Source of the DNA: an uncultured Neisseriaceae bacterium
GTDB lineage: Bacteria > Pseudomonadota > Gammaproteobacteria > Burkholderiales > Neisseriaceae
DNA: 42,423 nucleotides
Reading direction: 5' to 3'
Assembly (NCBI GenBank): GCA_946481965.1
Contig: CAMLPN010000016.1
Span: 1 to 42,423, forward strand
Position numbers and translations under genes: made by a program. The first letter of the stretch is position 1. Each line of letters starts with the position of its first letter. The notes under the pieces are model-generated. The model ran no database searches. It had not been told where the DNA came from and was given only the letters and a program-made list of their open reading frames with translations. Below are positions 33,025-42,191 of this stretch, in pieces.

Positions 33025-34197
33025 TTATTTTTCAGCGAGCGGGTAAGTGCCTGCAATCAGAATATCTTTATTAACTGTTTTGATATCAGTTTTGCCAGTA
33101 AATGCCATCGAGATATCCATTTCATTATAGATGATTTCCAGAGCCCGGGTTACACCTTGTTCACCGTAGGCACACAAACCATACAGAAAAGCACGTCCAA
33201 TCATCGTACCTTTTGCCCCCAGAGCAATGGCTTTTAAAACATCCTGTCCTGAGCGGATACCACTATCCAGCCATACCTCAATTTGACTACCTACTGCGGA
33301 AATAATCTCCGGTAAAGCATGAATGGTGGATGGGGCGCCATCCAACTGACGACCACCGTGATTAGACACAACAATGGCATCGGCACCTGCTTTTACTGCC
33401 AATTGTGCATCTTCCGCGTCAAGGATACCCTTAATAATCAGCTTTCCACCCCATAAATTTTTGATTTCTTCAATATCTTGCCAGCTTAGACGCGGGTCAA
33501 ACTGTTCGGCGGCCCATGAAGAAATAGAAGTCATATCGCTAACGCCACTGGTATGCCCAACAATATTACGAAATGTTCGTCTTTGTGTATTCATCATAGC
33601 CAAAGACCATTCTGGTTTAGTAATCAGATTAATCCAGTTACGTAAAGTTGGTTTAGGCGGGGTGGACAAACCATTTTTAATGTCTTTATGGCGTTGACCT
33701 AATACCTGTAAATCTGCTGTTACCACCAATGCAGAACATTTCGCGTCCTGAGCACGACGAATTAAGTCGCGCATAAATGCACGATCGCGCATGACATATA
33801 ATTGAAACCAGAACGGAGCACTGGTATTTTCGGCAACGTCCTCAATGGAACAGATGGACATAGTCGAAAGTGTATAAGGGACACCAAATTTTTCTGCTGC
33901 ACGGGCAGCCAGAATCTCACCATCAGCATGTTGCATGCCAGTCAATCCAGTTGGGGCCAGTGCTACCGGCATTTTTACCTGTTGCCCAACCATAGTGGTT
34001 TCCAGTGTCCGTCCAGTCATATCGGTCAATACACGCTGGCGTAACTTAATTACCTGAAAATCATCACTATTGGCATGATAAGTGGATTCTGTCCATGAAC
34101 CTGTATCCACATAATCGTAGAACATTTTTGGAAGTTTACGCTTAGCTACTTTGCGCAGATCCTCAATACAGGTCATTTTATTTAAATTGTTTTGCAT
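33025..34197 (-). CDS. lldD: FMN-dependent L-lactate dehydrogenase
   Basis: 390 residues, the length of LldD. FMN alpha-hydroxyacid dehydrogenase signature SNHGGRQLDGAPS with catalytic His280 (residues 279-290); N-terminal FYDYVDTGSW; PVALAPTGLTG (about 77-87); FQLYVMRDR (131-139); Lys256 in LIIKGI; and the FMN phosphate region DSGIRSGQDVLKAIALGAKGTMIGRAFLYG. A membrane-associated enzyme that oxidises L-lactate to pyruvate and feeds the quinone pool. Upstream on the same strand is a 55-residue membrane protein gene; downstream a strong terminator. No lactate permease or LldR-type regulator is adjacent. Other 2-hydroxyacids are possible substrates, but lactate is most likely. Confidence 0.92.
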   Translation of the reverse strand: MQNNLNKMTCIEDLRKVAKRKLPKMFYDYVDTGSWTESTYHANSDDFQVIKLRQRVLTDMTGRTLETTMVGQQVKMPVALAPTGLTGMQHADGEILAARAAEKFGVPYTLSTMSICSIEDVAENTSAPFWFQLYVMRDRAFMRDLIRRAQDAKCSALVVTADLQVLGQRHKDIKNGLSTPPKPTLRNWINLITKPEWSLAMMNTQRRTFRNIVGHTSGVSDMTSISSWAAEQFDPRLSWQDIEEIKNLWGGKLIIKGILDAEDAQLAVKAGADAIVVSNHGGRQLDGAPSTIHALPEIISAVGSQIEVWLDSGIRSGQDVLKAIALGAKGTMIGRAFLYGLCAYGEQGVTRALEIIYNEMDISMAFTGKTDIKTVNKDILIAGTYPLAEK

Positions 34198-34351
34198 GCT
34201 GATTACCTAATTTTTTATTTATTACAGGCTACCTAAATAGATGATATACGACCTTACCATAAAGACTATTATAGTGAGTAAAATAAATTTGATCATTCTC
34301 GCCAAAAATTTTTCCCAAAACAGCATAAGCATACTAAATTAATGCAGATAC

Positions 34352-34519
34352 TTATAATATTCGCGACAACTGATAAATCATAGTCATAATCAGAAAAAGC
34401 AGGCATACAATGCCAACTAACATAGTCCACGGTCCCCAGCGTTGATTGCGTCCGCAAAAACCGGTTGTCAATATGACGCAGCATACACCAAGCAAGATCA
34501 ACAGAATATTGAAATCCAT
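34352..34519 (-). CDS. Small membrane protein, 55 residues, two transmembrane helices
   Basis: A 55-codon frame with an excellent ribosome binding site (AGGAGAG, 6 nt before the ATG): MDFNILLILLGVCCVILTTG, FCGRNQRWGPW, TMLVGIVCLLFLIMTMIYQL, SRIL. Two hydrophobic segments (about 4-21 and 31-50) flank a short basic loop with RNQRWGPW. A longer frame on the same strand (34484-34293) overlaps it out of register and lacks a ribosome binding site, so I treat that as a shadow. Located 154 nt upstream of lldD on the same strand; co-transcription is possible. Function unknown. Confidence 0.75.
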   Translation of the reverse strand: MDFNILLILLGVCCVILTTGFCGRNQRWGPWTMLVGIVCLLFLIMTMIYQLSRIL

Positions 34520-35018
34520 TTATCTCTCCTGTAATAACTGAAGGTAGCTGAGCTTACAGCAAAATTTATTCAGAAAACCAATAAACTCAATAATCTAAAT
34601 ATTAATCAAATATATAGGCAATATAACCATTTTTATTGGTCAGGGCAATAAGATTAAAATATTCCGAGTAAAGTTAGCTTAATGAAAATATCTTATGATC
34701 TTTACATTTTTGTATTCCTTACTGCAGGCAGATACACATAAAAGCTGTTAATTCTGTAATCATCTAATTAGTGATTACTCAGATTTAAAATAATTCCTAC
34801 TATTTTCTAGGCTAAATTTTGCTGAGAAATTATATATATTGAATAAAAGAAAATTTCTGCTGCTTAACTATTCGTGTTAACGAAATAACTTATCATTCAG
34901 CTATTTAATTCATAAACCGACTGACCAAATTATTTATGAATAATAATTATGCTCGTTCTTTTAAATAAATAATTATATCTATTTGCTTTTATATGTTTGG
35001 CTAAACTGTTTATTGTCG
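34520..35018. other. AT-rich intergenic region
   Basis: About 500 nt between the small membrane protein and the dnaK terminator. No gene or repeat seen; it should hold the promoter of the small gene. Confidence 0.55.
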
Positions 35019-35058
35019 GAAAAAAAGACTGGTTCTGTGTTGAACAGTAACCAGTCTT
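35019..35058 (-). terminator. Rho-independent terminator of dnaK
   Basis: AAGACTGGTT (35025-35034) pairs with AACCAGTCTT (35049-35058), inner CTGT/ACAG pairs. On the minus strand it runs into seven or eight T followed by CCGAC. It lies about 48 nt after the dnaK stop. Confidence 0.9.
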
Positions 35059-35105
35059 CCTATATCGGCAGTTAAAATGCTTAATCTGCTAAGTTAAAAC
35101 AAAAA

Positions 35106-37037
35106 TTAGTCTTTTTTGTCTTTCACTTCTTCAAATTCAGCATCCACAACGTCGTCATTAGCTTTATCCTGTGGCTGTTCAGCCTGAGCACCAGAGTTTT
35201 GCTGACCTTCAGCCTGAGCTTGCGCGTACATCATCTCGCCTAACTTCTGGCTAGCGGTACCAAGAGCTTCAGTTTTGGCATCAATAGCAGCTTTGTCTTC
35301 ACCTTTAACTGCTTCTTCAGCTTCCTTGATGGCTGTTTCAATTTTTTCTTTTTCCGCAGCTTCAAGTTTATCGCCATATTCAGTTAAAGATTTACGTACA
35401 GAGTGAATTAAAGCTTCAGCCTGATTGCGACTGGATACTAATTCAGTTAACTTACGATCTTCAGCAGCATTGGCTTCAGCATCTTTCACCATACGCTCAA
35501 TTTCTTCTTCACTTAAACCAGAAGAAGCCTGAATAGTGATATTAGCGACTTTACCAGTACCTTTGTCCTTAGCAGAAACATGTAAAATACCATTAGCGTC
35601 GATGTCAAAAGTAACTTCCACTTGTGGTACACCACGAGGAGCAGGAGGGATATCACTTAGATTGAATTGCCCCAGACTCTTATTAGCAGAAGCGCGTTCA
35701 CGTTCACCTTGTAAAACGTGAATAGTCACTGCACTCTGATTGTCTTCAGCAGTAGAAAATACCTGAGTAGCTTTGGTCGGAATGGTTGTATTTTTATTGA
35801 TCAGTTTGGTCATGACACCGCCCATGGTTTCAATACCTAAAGACAAAGGTGTCACATCAAGCAGCAATACATCATTTCGATCACCAGCCAGCACAGCACC
35901 CTGAATGGCAGCACCTACAGCAACAGCTTCATCAGGATTCACATCGCGGCGTGGTTCTTTACCAAAGAAATCTTTAACCGCTTCCTGTACTTTTGGCATA
36001 CGGCTCTGACCGCCAACCAAAATCACATCATTAATATCGTTAACACTTAAACCAGCATCTTTGATTGCGGTACGGCATGGTTCAATGGAACGAGTAATCA
36101 AATCTTCTACCAAACTTTCGAATTTGGCACGGGTGATTTTCATGGCCAAGTGTTTTGGACCACTGGCATCCATAGTGATATAAGGCAAATTGATTTCAGT
36201 TTGTTGTCCGCTGGACAATTCAATTTTAGCCTTTTCCGCAGCTTCTTTCAGGCGTTGTAAGGCCATTACATCATTTTTCAGATCGATGCCCTGATCTTTT
36301 TTGAATTCATCAATAATGTAATTAATCAGACGTTGGTCAAAGTCTTCACCACCTAAGAAAGTATCACCATTAGTGGCCAGTACTTCAAATTGCTTATCAC
36401 CATCAACTTCGGCAATTTCAATAATGGAAATATCAAAAGTACCACCACCAAGGTCATAAACAGCGATCTTACGGTCACCTTTTTCGCCTTTGTCCATACC
36501 AAAGGCCAAAGCAGCAGCAGTAGGTTCATTAATAATACGTTTTACATCCAAGCCGGCAATGCGTCCAGCATCTTTAGTAGCCTGACGCTGGCTATCATTA
36601 AAATAAGCAGGTACTGTAATTACCGCTTCAGTAACAGGTTCCCCCAGATAATCTTCTGCTGCCTTTTTCATTTTGCGTAAAACTTCAGCAGAAACTTGTG
36701 GAGGTGACAGTTTCTCACCATGAGCTTCTACCCAAGCGTCGTTATTATTCGCTTTGACAATCTGAAATGGCATAGATTTGATATCACGCTGTACCTCAGC
36801 ATCATCAAATTTACGGCCAATCAAACGTTTTACCGCATAAATTGTATTTTTAGGATTGGTAACAGCCTGACGTTTAGCAGGTGCACCTACAAGAATTTCA
36901 TTATCATCCAGATAAGCCACAATAGAGGGAGTAGTACGTGCGCCTTCTGCATTTTCAATAACTTTGGTCTGACCACCTTCTGAAATGGCAACACATGAAT
37001 TTGTGGTACCTAGGTCAATACCGATTACTTTTGCCAT
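35106..37037 (-). CDS. dnaK: Molecular chaperone DnaK (Hsp70)
   Basis: 643 residues. Complete Hsp70: ATPase start [33 protein letters not shown] (about 170-182), [15 protein letters not shown] (about 193-207), [10 protein letters not shown] (about 338-347), substrate-binding domain ([13 protein letters not shown], about 392-404) and the C-terminal [10 protein letters not shown]. Folds and refolds proteins with DnaJ and GrpE, neither of which is adjacent in this window: downstream sits a small membrane protein gene. A heat-shock promoter lies upstream at 37139-37167. The ribosome binding site AGGAGA stands 8 nt before the ATG. Confidence 0.98.
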   Translation of the reverse strand: MAKVIGIDLGTTNSCVAISEGGQTKVIENAEGARTTPSIVAYLDDNEILVGAPAKRQAVTNPKNTIYAVKRLIGRKFDDAEVQRDIKSMPFQIVKANNNDAWVEAHGEKLSPPQVSAEVLRKMKKAAEDYLGEPVTEAVITVPAYFNDSQRQATKDAGRIAGLDVKRIINEPTAAALAFGMDKGEKGDRKIAVYDLGGGTFDISIIEIAEVDGDKQFEVLATNGDTFLGGEDFDQRLINYIIDEFKKDQGIDLKNDVMALQRLKEAAEKAKIELSSGQQTEINLPYITMDASGPKHLAMKITRAKFESLVEDLITRSIEPCRTAIKDAGLSVNDINDVILVGGQSRMPKVQEAVKDFFGKEPRRDVNPDEAVAVGAAIQGAVLAGDRNDVLLLDVTPLSLGIETMGGVMTKLINKNTTIPTKATQVFSTAEDNQSAVTIHVLQGERERASANKSLGQFNLSDIPPAPRGVPQVEVTFDIDANGILHVSAKDKGTGKVANITIQASSGLSEEEIERMVKDAEANAAEDRKLTELVSSRNQAEALIHSVRKSLTEYGDKLEAAEKEKIETAIKEAEEAVKGEDKAAIDAKTEALGTASQKLGEMMYAQAQAEGQQNSGAQAEQPQDKANDDVVDAEFEEVKDKKD

Positions 37038-37138
37038 AATTTAAATCTCCTAAATAATAAACTCGTACTCTGTGCCCCTTTGATTCAGGCTAACAAAAGG
37101 ACAGAGTTAACTGTCTCTGTACATTTACTAATGAAGAC

Positions 37139-37167
37139 TAAATGGGTATGGCTAAAAGTATTTCAAG
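37139..37167 (-). promoter_or_regulatory. Sigma-32 (RpoH) heat-shock promoter of dnaK
   Basis: On the minus strand CTTGAAA (37167-37161), 14 nt, CCCATTTA (37146-37139) matches the sigma-32 consensus CTTGAAA-N11-16-CCCATNT exactly in both boxes. A leader of about 90 nt follows, with a small hairpin ACAGAG…CTCTGT (37101-37120). Confidence 0.88.
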
Positions 37168-37440
37168 CGTATGGTTACAAAATTTATATTACAACCAAAC
37201 CAGCGAACTTAAAAAAATTTTAAATTAGCTAAGTTATTAAATTTATTTAATATTAATTATACATATGATAATAATAGTAAAATTTATGGTGGAATCGTAG
37301 TATAATTATTAATGCTGAATGATGTTTATTTATGCGAGATCAGGTTAGGTATGTAATTTTTTTACAATATACCAGAGTCTTGTAATTTAAATTTTTTCTG
37401 GCTGTCCTAACTATAATCTTTATGATTCGGGAGTAAAAAT

Positions 37441-38910
37441 ATGCCTCAAAAAATCGGGTTTAAACCCATTCCCTCCGCCATTGCGCTGGCATTAGGCTTA
37501 ATCATCTGGTTTATTATTCCAATACCAGAAGGTGTTTCGCCACAGGCCTGGCATTTGTTAGCAATGTTTGTCGGCGTAATTGCCGCCATTATTGGTAAAG
37601 CAATGCCTATTGGCGCAATATCTATCATTGCCATTATGCTGGTAGCTATTACCGGCGTAACCAATGATAAACCAGGTAAAGCCATGGCTGATGCTTTAAG
37701 TAGCTTTGGTAACCCACTTATCTGGCTGATTGGTGTAGCCATCATGATTTCACGTGGTTTGCTTAAAACTGGTCTAGGTGCTCGCGTAGGCTACCTTTTC
37801 ATCGGTTTATGGGGTAAACGAACAATAGGTGTTGCTTATAGCTTAGCTCTGGTGGAACTTATATTGGCACCCATTACACCAAGTAACACAGCGCGTGGCG
37901 GTGGTATTATCCACCCGATCATGAAATCGATTGCTTCCAGCTATGACTCTGATCCAGAAAAAGGAACAGAAAAAAAGATGGGGAAATTTTTGGCTTTGGT
38001 TAACTACCATGCCAATCCGATTTCTTCTGCAATGTTCGTAACTGCAACCGCCCCTAACCCATTAGTTGTCGATCTGGTTGCCAAAGCAACTAATTCCAAC
38101 ATTCATATTTCTTGGGGAACTTGGGCATTAGCCATGTTATTACCTGGCTTGGTAGCCATGGCAATCATGCCATTAATCATATATTGGCTGTACCCACCAG
38201 AAATTAAACAGACACCAAATGCTGTGGCTTTTGCTAAGGAACGTTTGAAAGAACAAGGGCCAATGACTGCGCATGAAAAAATCATGCTAGTAATCTTTGC
38301 CGTTCTGTTAGTTTTATGGGCAGGTATTCCTGAGATGATCTTTGGAAAATCTGCTGTTGTTAATCCAACCACGACAGCATTTATCGGTCTGACATTATTG
38401 TTGTTATCTGGTGTATTAACCTGGGATGATATTCTGAAAGAAAAAGGTGCTTGGGATACCATTACTTGGTTCTCCGCGTTGGTAATGATGGCCACATTCC
38501 TGAATAAGCTTGGTTTGATCACCTGGTTCTCTGGTGTATTAGAAAATAGTATCGGTAGCTTAGGAATGGGCTGGATGGGTTCATGCTCATTATTGTTGCT
38601 GGCTTATCTGTATGCACATTATATGTTTGCCAGTACCACTGCTCATATTACAGCAATGTTCGCCGCTTTCTATGCAGCCGGTCTTGCTCTTGGCGCACCT
38701 CCGATGTTATTTGCTCTGCTGATGGCGTCATCTTCATGCATTATGATGACCTTAACCCATTATGCTACTGGTACATCTCCGGTTATATTTGGTTCCGGTT
38801 ATGTAACTCTGGGCGAATGGTGGAAAGTTGGTTTCATCATGAGTGTTGTAGAGTTGGTAATTTTTGTTGTAATTGGCGCTGTATGGTGGAAAATACTAGG
38901 TTACTATTAA
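37441..38910 (+). CDS. DASS/SLC13-family anion (di/tricarboxylate) transporter
   Basis: 489 residues with about 12-13 hydrophobic segments. Family motifs of the CitT/2-oxoglutarate-malate translocator group: ITPSNTARGGGIIHPIMKSI (about 147-166, containing the SNT motif), FVTATAPNPLVVDLV (about 199-213) and the second-half STTAHITAMFAAFY (about 400-413) plus LTHYATGTSPVIFGSGYV. Moves dicarboxylates or citrate across the inner membrane, either by antiport or with sodium. Ribosome binding site GGGAG 9 nt before the ATG. Followed by its own terminator. Which acid it carries cannot be told; malate, 2-oxoglutarate, citrate and tartrate are all possible. Confidence 0.9.
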   Translation: MPQKIGFKPIPSAIALALGLIIWFIIPIPEGVSPQAWHLLAMFVGVIAAIIGKAMPIGAISIIAIMLVAITGVTNDKPGKAMADALSSFGNPLIWLIGVAIMISRGLLKTGLGARVGYLFIGLWGKRTIGVAYSLALVELILAPITPSNTARGGGIIHPIMKSIASSYDSDPEKGTEKKMGKFLALVNYHANPISSAMFVTATAPNPLVVDLVAKATNSNIHISWGTWALAMLLPGLVAMAIMPLIIYWLYPPEIKQTPNAVAFAKERLKEQGPMTAHEKIMLVIFAVLLVLWAGIPEMIFGKSAVVNPTTTAFIGLTLLLLSGVLTWDDILKEKGAWDTITWFSALVMMATFLNKLGLITWFSGVLENSIGSLGMGWMGSCSLLLLAYLYAHYMFASTTAHITAMFAAFYAAGLALGAPPMLFALLMASSSCIMMTLTHYATGTSPVIFGSGYVTLGEWWKVGFIMSVVELVIFVVIGAVWWKILGYY

Positions 38911-38930
38911 TCTAATTCCTAATCGTTACA

Positions 38931-38966
38931 ACGGGCTGTCGCTATTATAGACAGCCCGTTTTATTT
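38931..38966 (+). terminator. Rho-independent terminator of the DASS gene
   Basis: ACGGGCTGTC (38931-38940) pairs perfectly with GACAGCCCGT (38950-38959), 9-nt loop, followed by TTTATTTC. Confidence 0.9.
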
Positions 38967-39020
38967 CTTGCTATAACATATAACATTGCAAAAAAATCTG
39001 TTTTCTGTTGAAAAAGTGGT

Positions 39021-39026
39021 TATAAT
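39021..39026 (+). promoter_or_regulatory. -10 box upstream of the manganese riboswitch
   Basis: Perfect TATAAT ending 11 nt before the predicted aptamer. A convincing -35 at the right distance is not visible, so the promoter call rests mainly on position. Confidence 0.5.
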
Positions 39027-39037
39027 AAGCACCTTAA

Positions 39038-39207
39038 TTAAGGGAGTAGTTACATAGATTAAGTTTTAATAAATCTATGGTTGCGATCAACATATTTACA
39101 GTGTTCGCTGTATGGTCGTAACGTCTGACCGAGTGGTGGATTAACGAGACTTAAGACAGAATAAGACTGCTTTGGTGGGCGCTTATTATGTCTTTGTCTG
39201 TAGCCCG
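39038..39207 (+). promoter_or_regulatory. yybP-ykoY (manganese) riboswitch
   Basis: The aptamer runs 39038-39154. P1 is TTAAG (39038-39042) with CTTAA (39150-39154). The conserved 5' strand GGGAGTAG (39042-39049) and 3' strand AACGAGAC (39143-39150) match the known Mn-binding class. A CATAGATT/AATCTATG hairpin and a GTTGCGA/TCGTAAC stem lie inside. After the aptamer, GGTGGGC (39174-39180) can pair with GCCCGCC (39201-39207), and AATAAG (39161-39166) with CTTATT, as an expression platform just before the gene. It would switch on the downstream exporter when manganese is high. The gene has no strong ribosome binding site, fitting structural control. Confidence 0.88.
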
Positions 39208-39232
39208 CCATTAATGATGACTTTAATATATC

Positions 39233-39799
39233 ATGAACCCCTTTTTGTCTTCTGTTCTTCCCATTGCACTGGCTGAAATCGGCGATAAAACTCAACTACT
39301 GACTCTATTTCTGGCTACACGTTTCCCCAGAAAATATGCCATCATTGCGGGTATGCTTTGTGCAACTTTACTTAATCATGTGGTGTCAGCGTGGTTTGGA
39401 ATAGAAGTCGCTCGTTTTTTTACGCCACAACTAATGGGATGGGTTGTTGGTTGTAGTTTTCTGTTTGTAGGTTTATGGTTACTCAAGCCGGATAAAGAAG
39501 AGGGACCTGATACGCGATTTATGCGTTACGGCCCTTTCATTGCTACACTGATATTATTTTTCCTAGCTGAAGTGGGGGATAAAACCCAAATTGCTACCAT
39601 CTTATTAGCTGCTCAATACCGTGATTTGACAGCTGTGGTTCTCGGCAGTACCGTCGGTTTATTATTAGCCAACGTTCCAGTTATATTTCTGGGTAATTGG
39701 TTAATGGTGCGCCTACCTTTTAAAGGAATTCGCCTTGGTGCATGTATCATGTTTTGTCTTTTGGGTATTTTTACCTTAATACAAACATGGCTTAGTTAA
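39233..39799 (+). CDS. UPF0016/GDT1-family manganese (Mn2+/Ca2+) exporter
   Basis: 188 residues, six hydrophobic segments in two repeats. Each repeat has the family motif E-x-G-D-K-T: LAEIGDKTQLLTLFLATRF (about 13-31) and LAEVGDKTQIATILLAAQY (about 111-129). Family members (TMEM165/Gdt1; MneA in Vibrio) export manganese or exchange Mn/Ca for protons at the membrane. Directly behind a yybP-ykoY riboswitch, which senses Mn2+, so substrate and control agree. Starts at ATG 39233; tag follows 56 nt downstream and may be co-transcribed. Confidence 0.93.
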   Translation: MNPFLSSVLPIALAEIGDKTQLLTLFLATRFPRKYAIIAGMLCATLLNHVVSAWFGIEVARFFTPQLMGWVVGCSFLFVGLWLLKPDKEEGPDTRFMRYGPFIATLILFFLAEVGDKTQIATILLAAQYRDLTAVVLGSTVGLLLANVPVIFLGNWLMVRLPFKGIRLGACIMFCLLGIFTLIQTWLS

Positions 39800-39855
39800 C
39801 CTAATTGCCTATATCTATCTGCAATTCATAATTTTATAATAAAAGTGATTCGTAT

Positions 39856-40419
39856 ATGATGGAAAAACCATTAATTCGTTGTGATTGGGTTGGTAGTGAT
39901 CCATTGGAACAACAATATCATGACCATGAATGGGGACGTATCCAGAAAGACGGATATAAACTATTTGAAAAAATTTGTCTGGAAGGTCAACAGGCTGGAT
40001 TATCATGGATAACTATTTTAAAAAAACGTGAAGAATATCGGCGCTGTTTTTATCATTTTGATCCGCATAAAATTATCACTATCACCTCAATTGATCCTTT
40101 ATTGCAAAATCCTGGCCTCATCCGCCATCCGGCAAAACTCAATGCCATCATCAAAAATGCTCAAGCTTATGTGCGTATGGAAAAAAACGGCGAGGATTTT
40201 TCCCGATTTATCTGGTCATTTGTAGACCATAAATCCATCATTAATCACTATTCCAGTCTGACTGAAATTCCTACCCAAACCGATATAAGCCATAATATGT
40301 CTCGTGCATTAAAAAAACGAGGCTTTGTTTTTGTGGGACCGGTTACTTGTAATGCCTTTATGCAATCCATAGGATTGGTCAATGATCATATCAATAATTG
40401 CTTTTGTCGTTCACTATAA
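39856..40419 (+). CDS. tag: DNA-3-methyladenine glycosylase I
   Basis: 187 residues. Zinc-binding residues as in E. coli Tag, with the same spacing: Cys9 (RCDWVGSDPL) and His22 (YHDHEWG), His178 and Cys182 (DHINNCFC). Also GLSWITILKKREEYRRCF (about 48-65), the helix-hairpin-helix region, and FVGPVTCNAFMQSIGLVNDH at the end. Removes 3-methyladenine from alkylated DNA for base-excision repair. ATG at 39856, with a second ATG at 39859; weak ribosome binding site. Placement 56 nt after the Mn exporter gene with no terminator between suggests read-through, but a functional link is not implied. Confidence 0.95.
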   Translation: MMEKPLIRCDWVGSDPLEQQYHDHEWGRIQKDGYKLFEKICLEGQQAGLSWITILKKREEYRRCFYHFDPHKIITITSIDPLLQNPGLIRHPAKLNAIIKNAQAYVRMEKNGEDFSRFIWSFVDHKSIINHYSSLTEIPTQTDISHNMSRALKKRGFVFVGPVTCNAFMQSIGLVNDHINNCFCRSL

Positions 40420-40742
40420 CGACAAAATCCATATTCTAATATTAAACTAAACTTATCACCACAAAATAACTTACTTTAAGAATTTATCATCTTTATTTTA
40501 TGCAGATTGATACAATACAAAAAATTTGGTTAGCAAGTATTAGATTCGTATTAATATTTTAACAATTTAATTTTGCATAAATTATAAATAAATATTTTAT
40601 ATGAACAATAATCATAATACTGGTGTATTCAATCTAACCATATTATGATAATGATTAAATGGATACTTAAATCTATTGCACTGAAATTATAAATAATTAA
40701 GGGTAACTTATACTGAAGAAAGTAAAACAAGCAAACGATGTC
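40420..40742. other. AT-rich intergenic region
   Basis: About 320 nt. No gene or terminator clearly seen for tag; nothing more recognised. Confidence 0.5.
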
Positions 40743-41387
40743 ATGAGAATTTTTTCTAAATGCAAAATCAATACTCTTTTTCTGCTATTGAGTTTAACTG
40801 GTTTGGTTTGGGCTGATGAAATGTCAATTGAGCAAGTGCCTCAAGAGGCTGTTTCTGCTAGTGACGCAAAACCAGTCATTTGGTACGCCTGTCCGTTACT
40901 AAATAATCATGTAAACTATACTACCTCACCTCTGGATGTGCAGTGTCAGGTAGCAAAACATCCACCTGCCGATAGCAATGATATAAAGGTACGTTCACTG
41001 GAAAAAATAAACGTACCTAGTCTCGAGCAACTACAGCGCCTTTGGTATAGTGCGGAATTTGGGCAAAATAGTGACCTGATGAAAGTTCCCTCTATACCTA
41101 AACTAGGCATTCATTTACGTCAGCAGGATGCAAACAAAATTAATGGTGGAGTAATCAGGAAAAATAAAGCAATTCCGGCAAAAATCATTACACCGCCTAA
41201 ATTGACACCCAAACAAATGATACAACGCGATATTAATAGTGAACAACGTGCATTAGTTTTAGCCCAAAAACAATTATCTCAAGCTCAAAAAAGGGGTTCA
41301 GCCATCCAGATTCAGCGTTGGCAGCAAAACGTGACTGATCGTCAGGCAAACATACGTGTGCTAAAACAGGAATTAAGTCGATATTAA
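40743..41387 (+). CDS. Secreted protein of unknown function, coiled-coil C-terminus
   Basis: 214 residues. A cleavable signal peptide is clear: basic start, hydrophobic INTLFLLLSLTGLVWA, likely cut after Ala24 before DEMS. The mature part has two cysteines at about 50 and 68 (WYACPL and DVQCQV), probably a disulfide; a Pro-rich middle; and a C-terminal region (about 155-214: TPKQMIQRDINSEQRALVLA … RWQQNVTDRQANIRVLKQEL) that should form a helical coiled coil. The ribosome binding site is weak. I do not recognise a family; the layout recalls DUF4124-like periplasmic proteins, but that is only a resemblance. Confidence 0.7.
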   Translation: MRIFSKCKINTLFLLLSLTGLVWADEMSIEQVPQEAVSASDAKPVIWYACPLLNNHVNYTTSPLDVQCQVAKHPPADSNDIKVRSLEKINVPSLEQLQRLWYSAEFGQNSDLMKVPSIPKLGIHLRQQDANKINGGVIRKNKAIPAKIITPPKLTPKQMIQRDINSEQRALVLAQKQLSQAQKRGSAIQIQRWQQNVTDRQANIRVLKQELSRY

Positions 41388-42191
41388 AAAGTGATTACTA
41401 CACTATTTAATAACAGAACCATCAAAAAGACGTTCGTCATAACCGATATTAAGTAATCAGTATCGAACCGACCGATTATAATGATCAAAATAAAAACTAA
41501 TTTTAATATATTGGAAAAAAATAATGAATAAACAGGTAATTAATTTAGAGATACAATTAACAGTAAAATTTTAGCTCTGAATGATTACAATAATGACATG
41601 ACTAACATGGAAACCGCAATTTTAACAGCACCTATTAATAAAATAGTTTTCGCAACATGCTTTAATTGTGTTGAACTAAGATTTATCATTTGGTCGACCG
41701 ACTATTAGATGGAAAATGCTCATCAGAGTGATTAACTATATAAATTTTTGTGTTAATAATAGATAAATTAAAATACTGTTATTAATAGCTTGATCCTAAT
41801 AAATATCAGATAAATCCTCTATTTGTTTATAATATGTTTGGTCGAATTACTTGAAATTTAATTATATTAATCTGTTGTTTAGATATTAAACTATTTTGGA
41901 TGCATTGATATCTTATATGCAAAATTAATATTATACGATCAAGCGTATCTTGCTATTCGAAAGCACATAAAATTATTAAAGCATATACCAAAAAATACCT
42001 GATCTAAATGTGCAACAGAAAATATTTTTATCAAATTTAATAGCTAATATTTAATAAATCATTTAAAAAGTATTCGAATCAGTAATGAAGAAATCTTAAT
42101 TATCGCATTCTGTTGCAATAAATTAATTGCTTTATACTGTATAATATGATAAGTTGGATTACCTCATTGAATTCATATATTCACATTTCTA
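41388..42191. other. Long AT-rich intergenic region
   Basis: About 800 nt without a supported gene. Many in-frame stops on both strands. No terminator after the secreted-protein gene and no clear promoter for the lipoprotein gene stood out. Confidence 0.5.

Noticed and set aside
34293-34484. 63-codon minus-strand frame near lldD
   Set aside because: Out of register with the better-supported 55-codon membrane protein gene and without a ribosome binding site.
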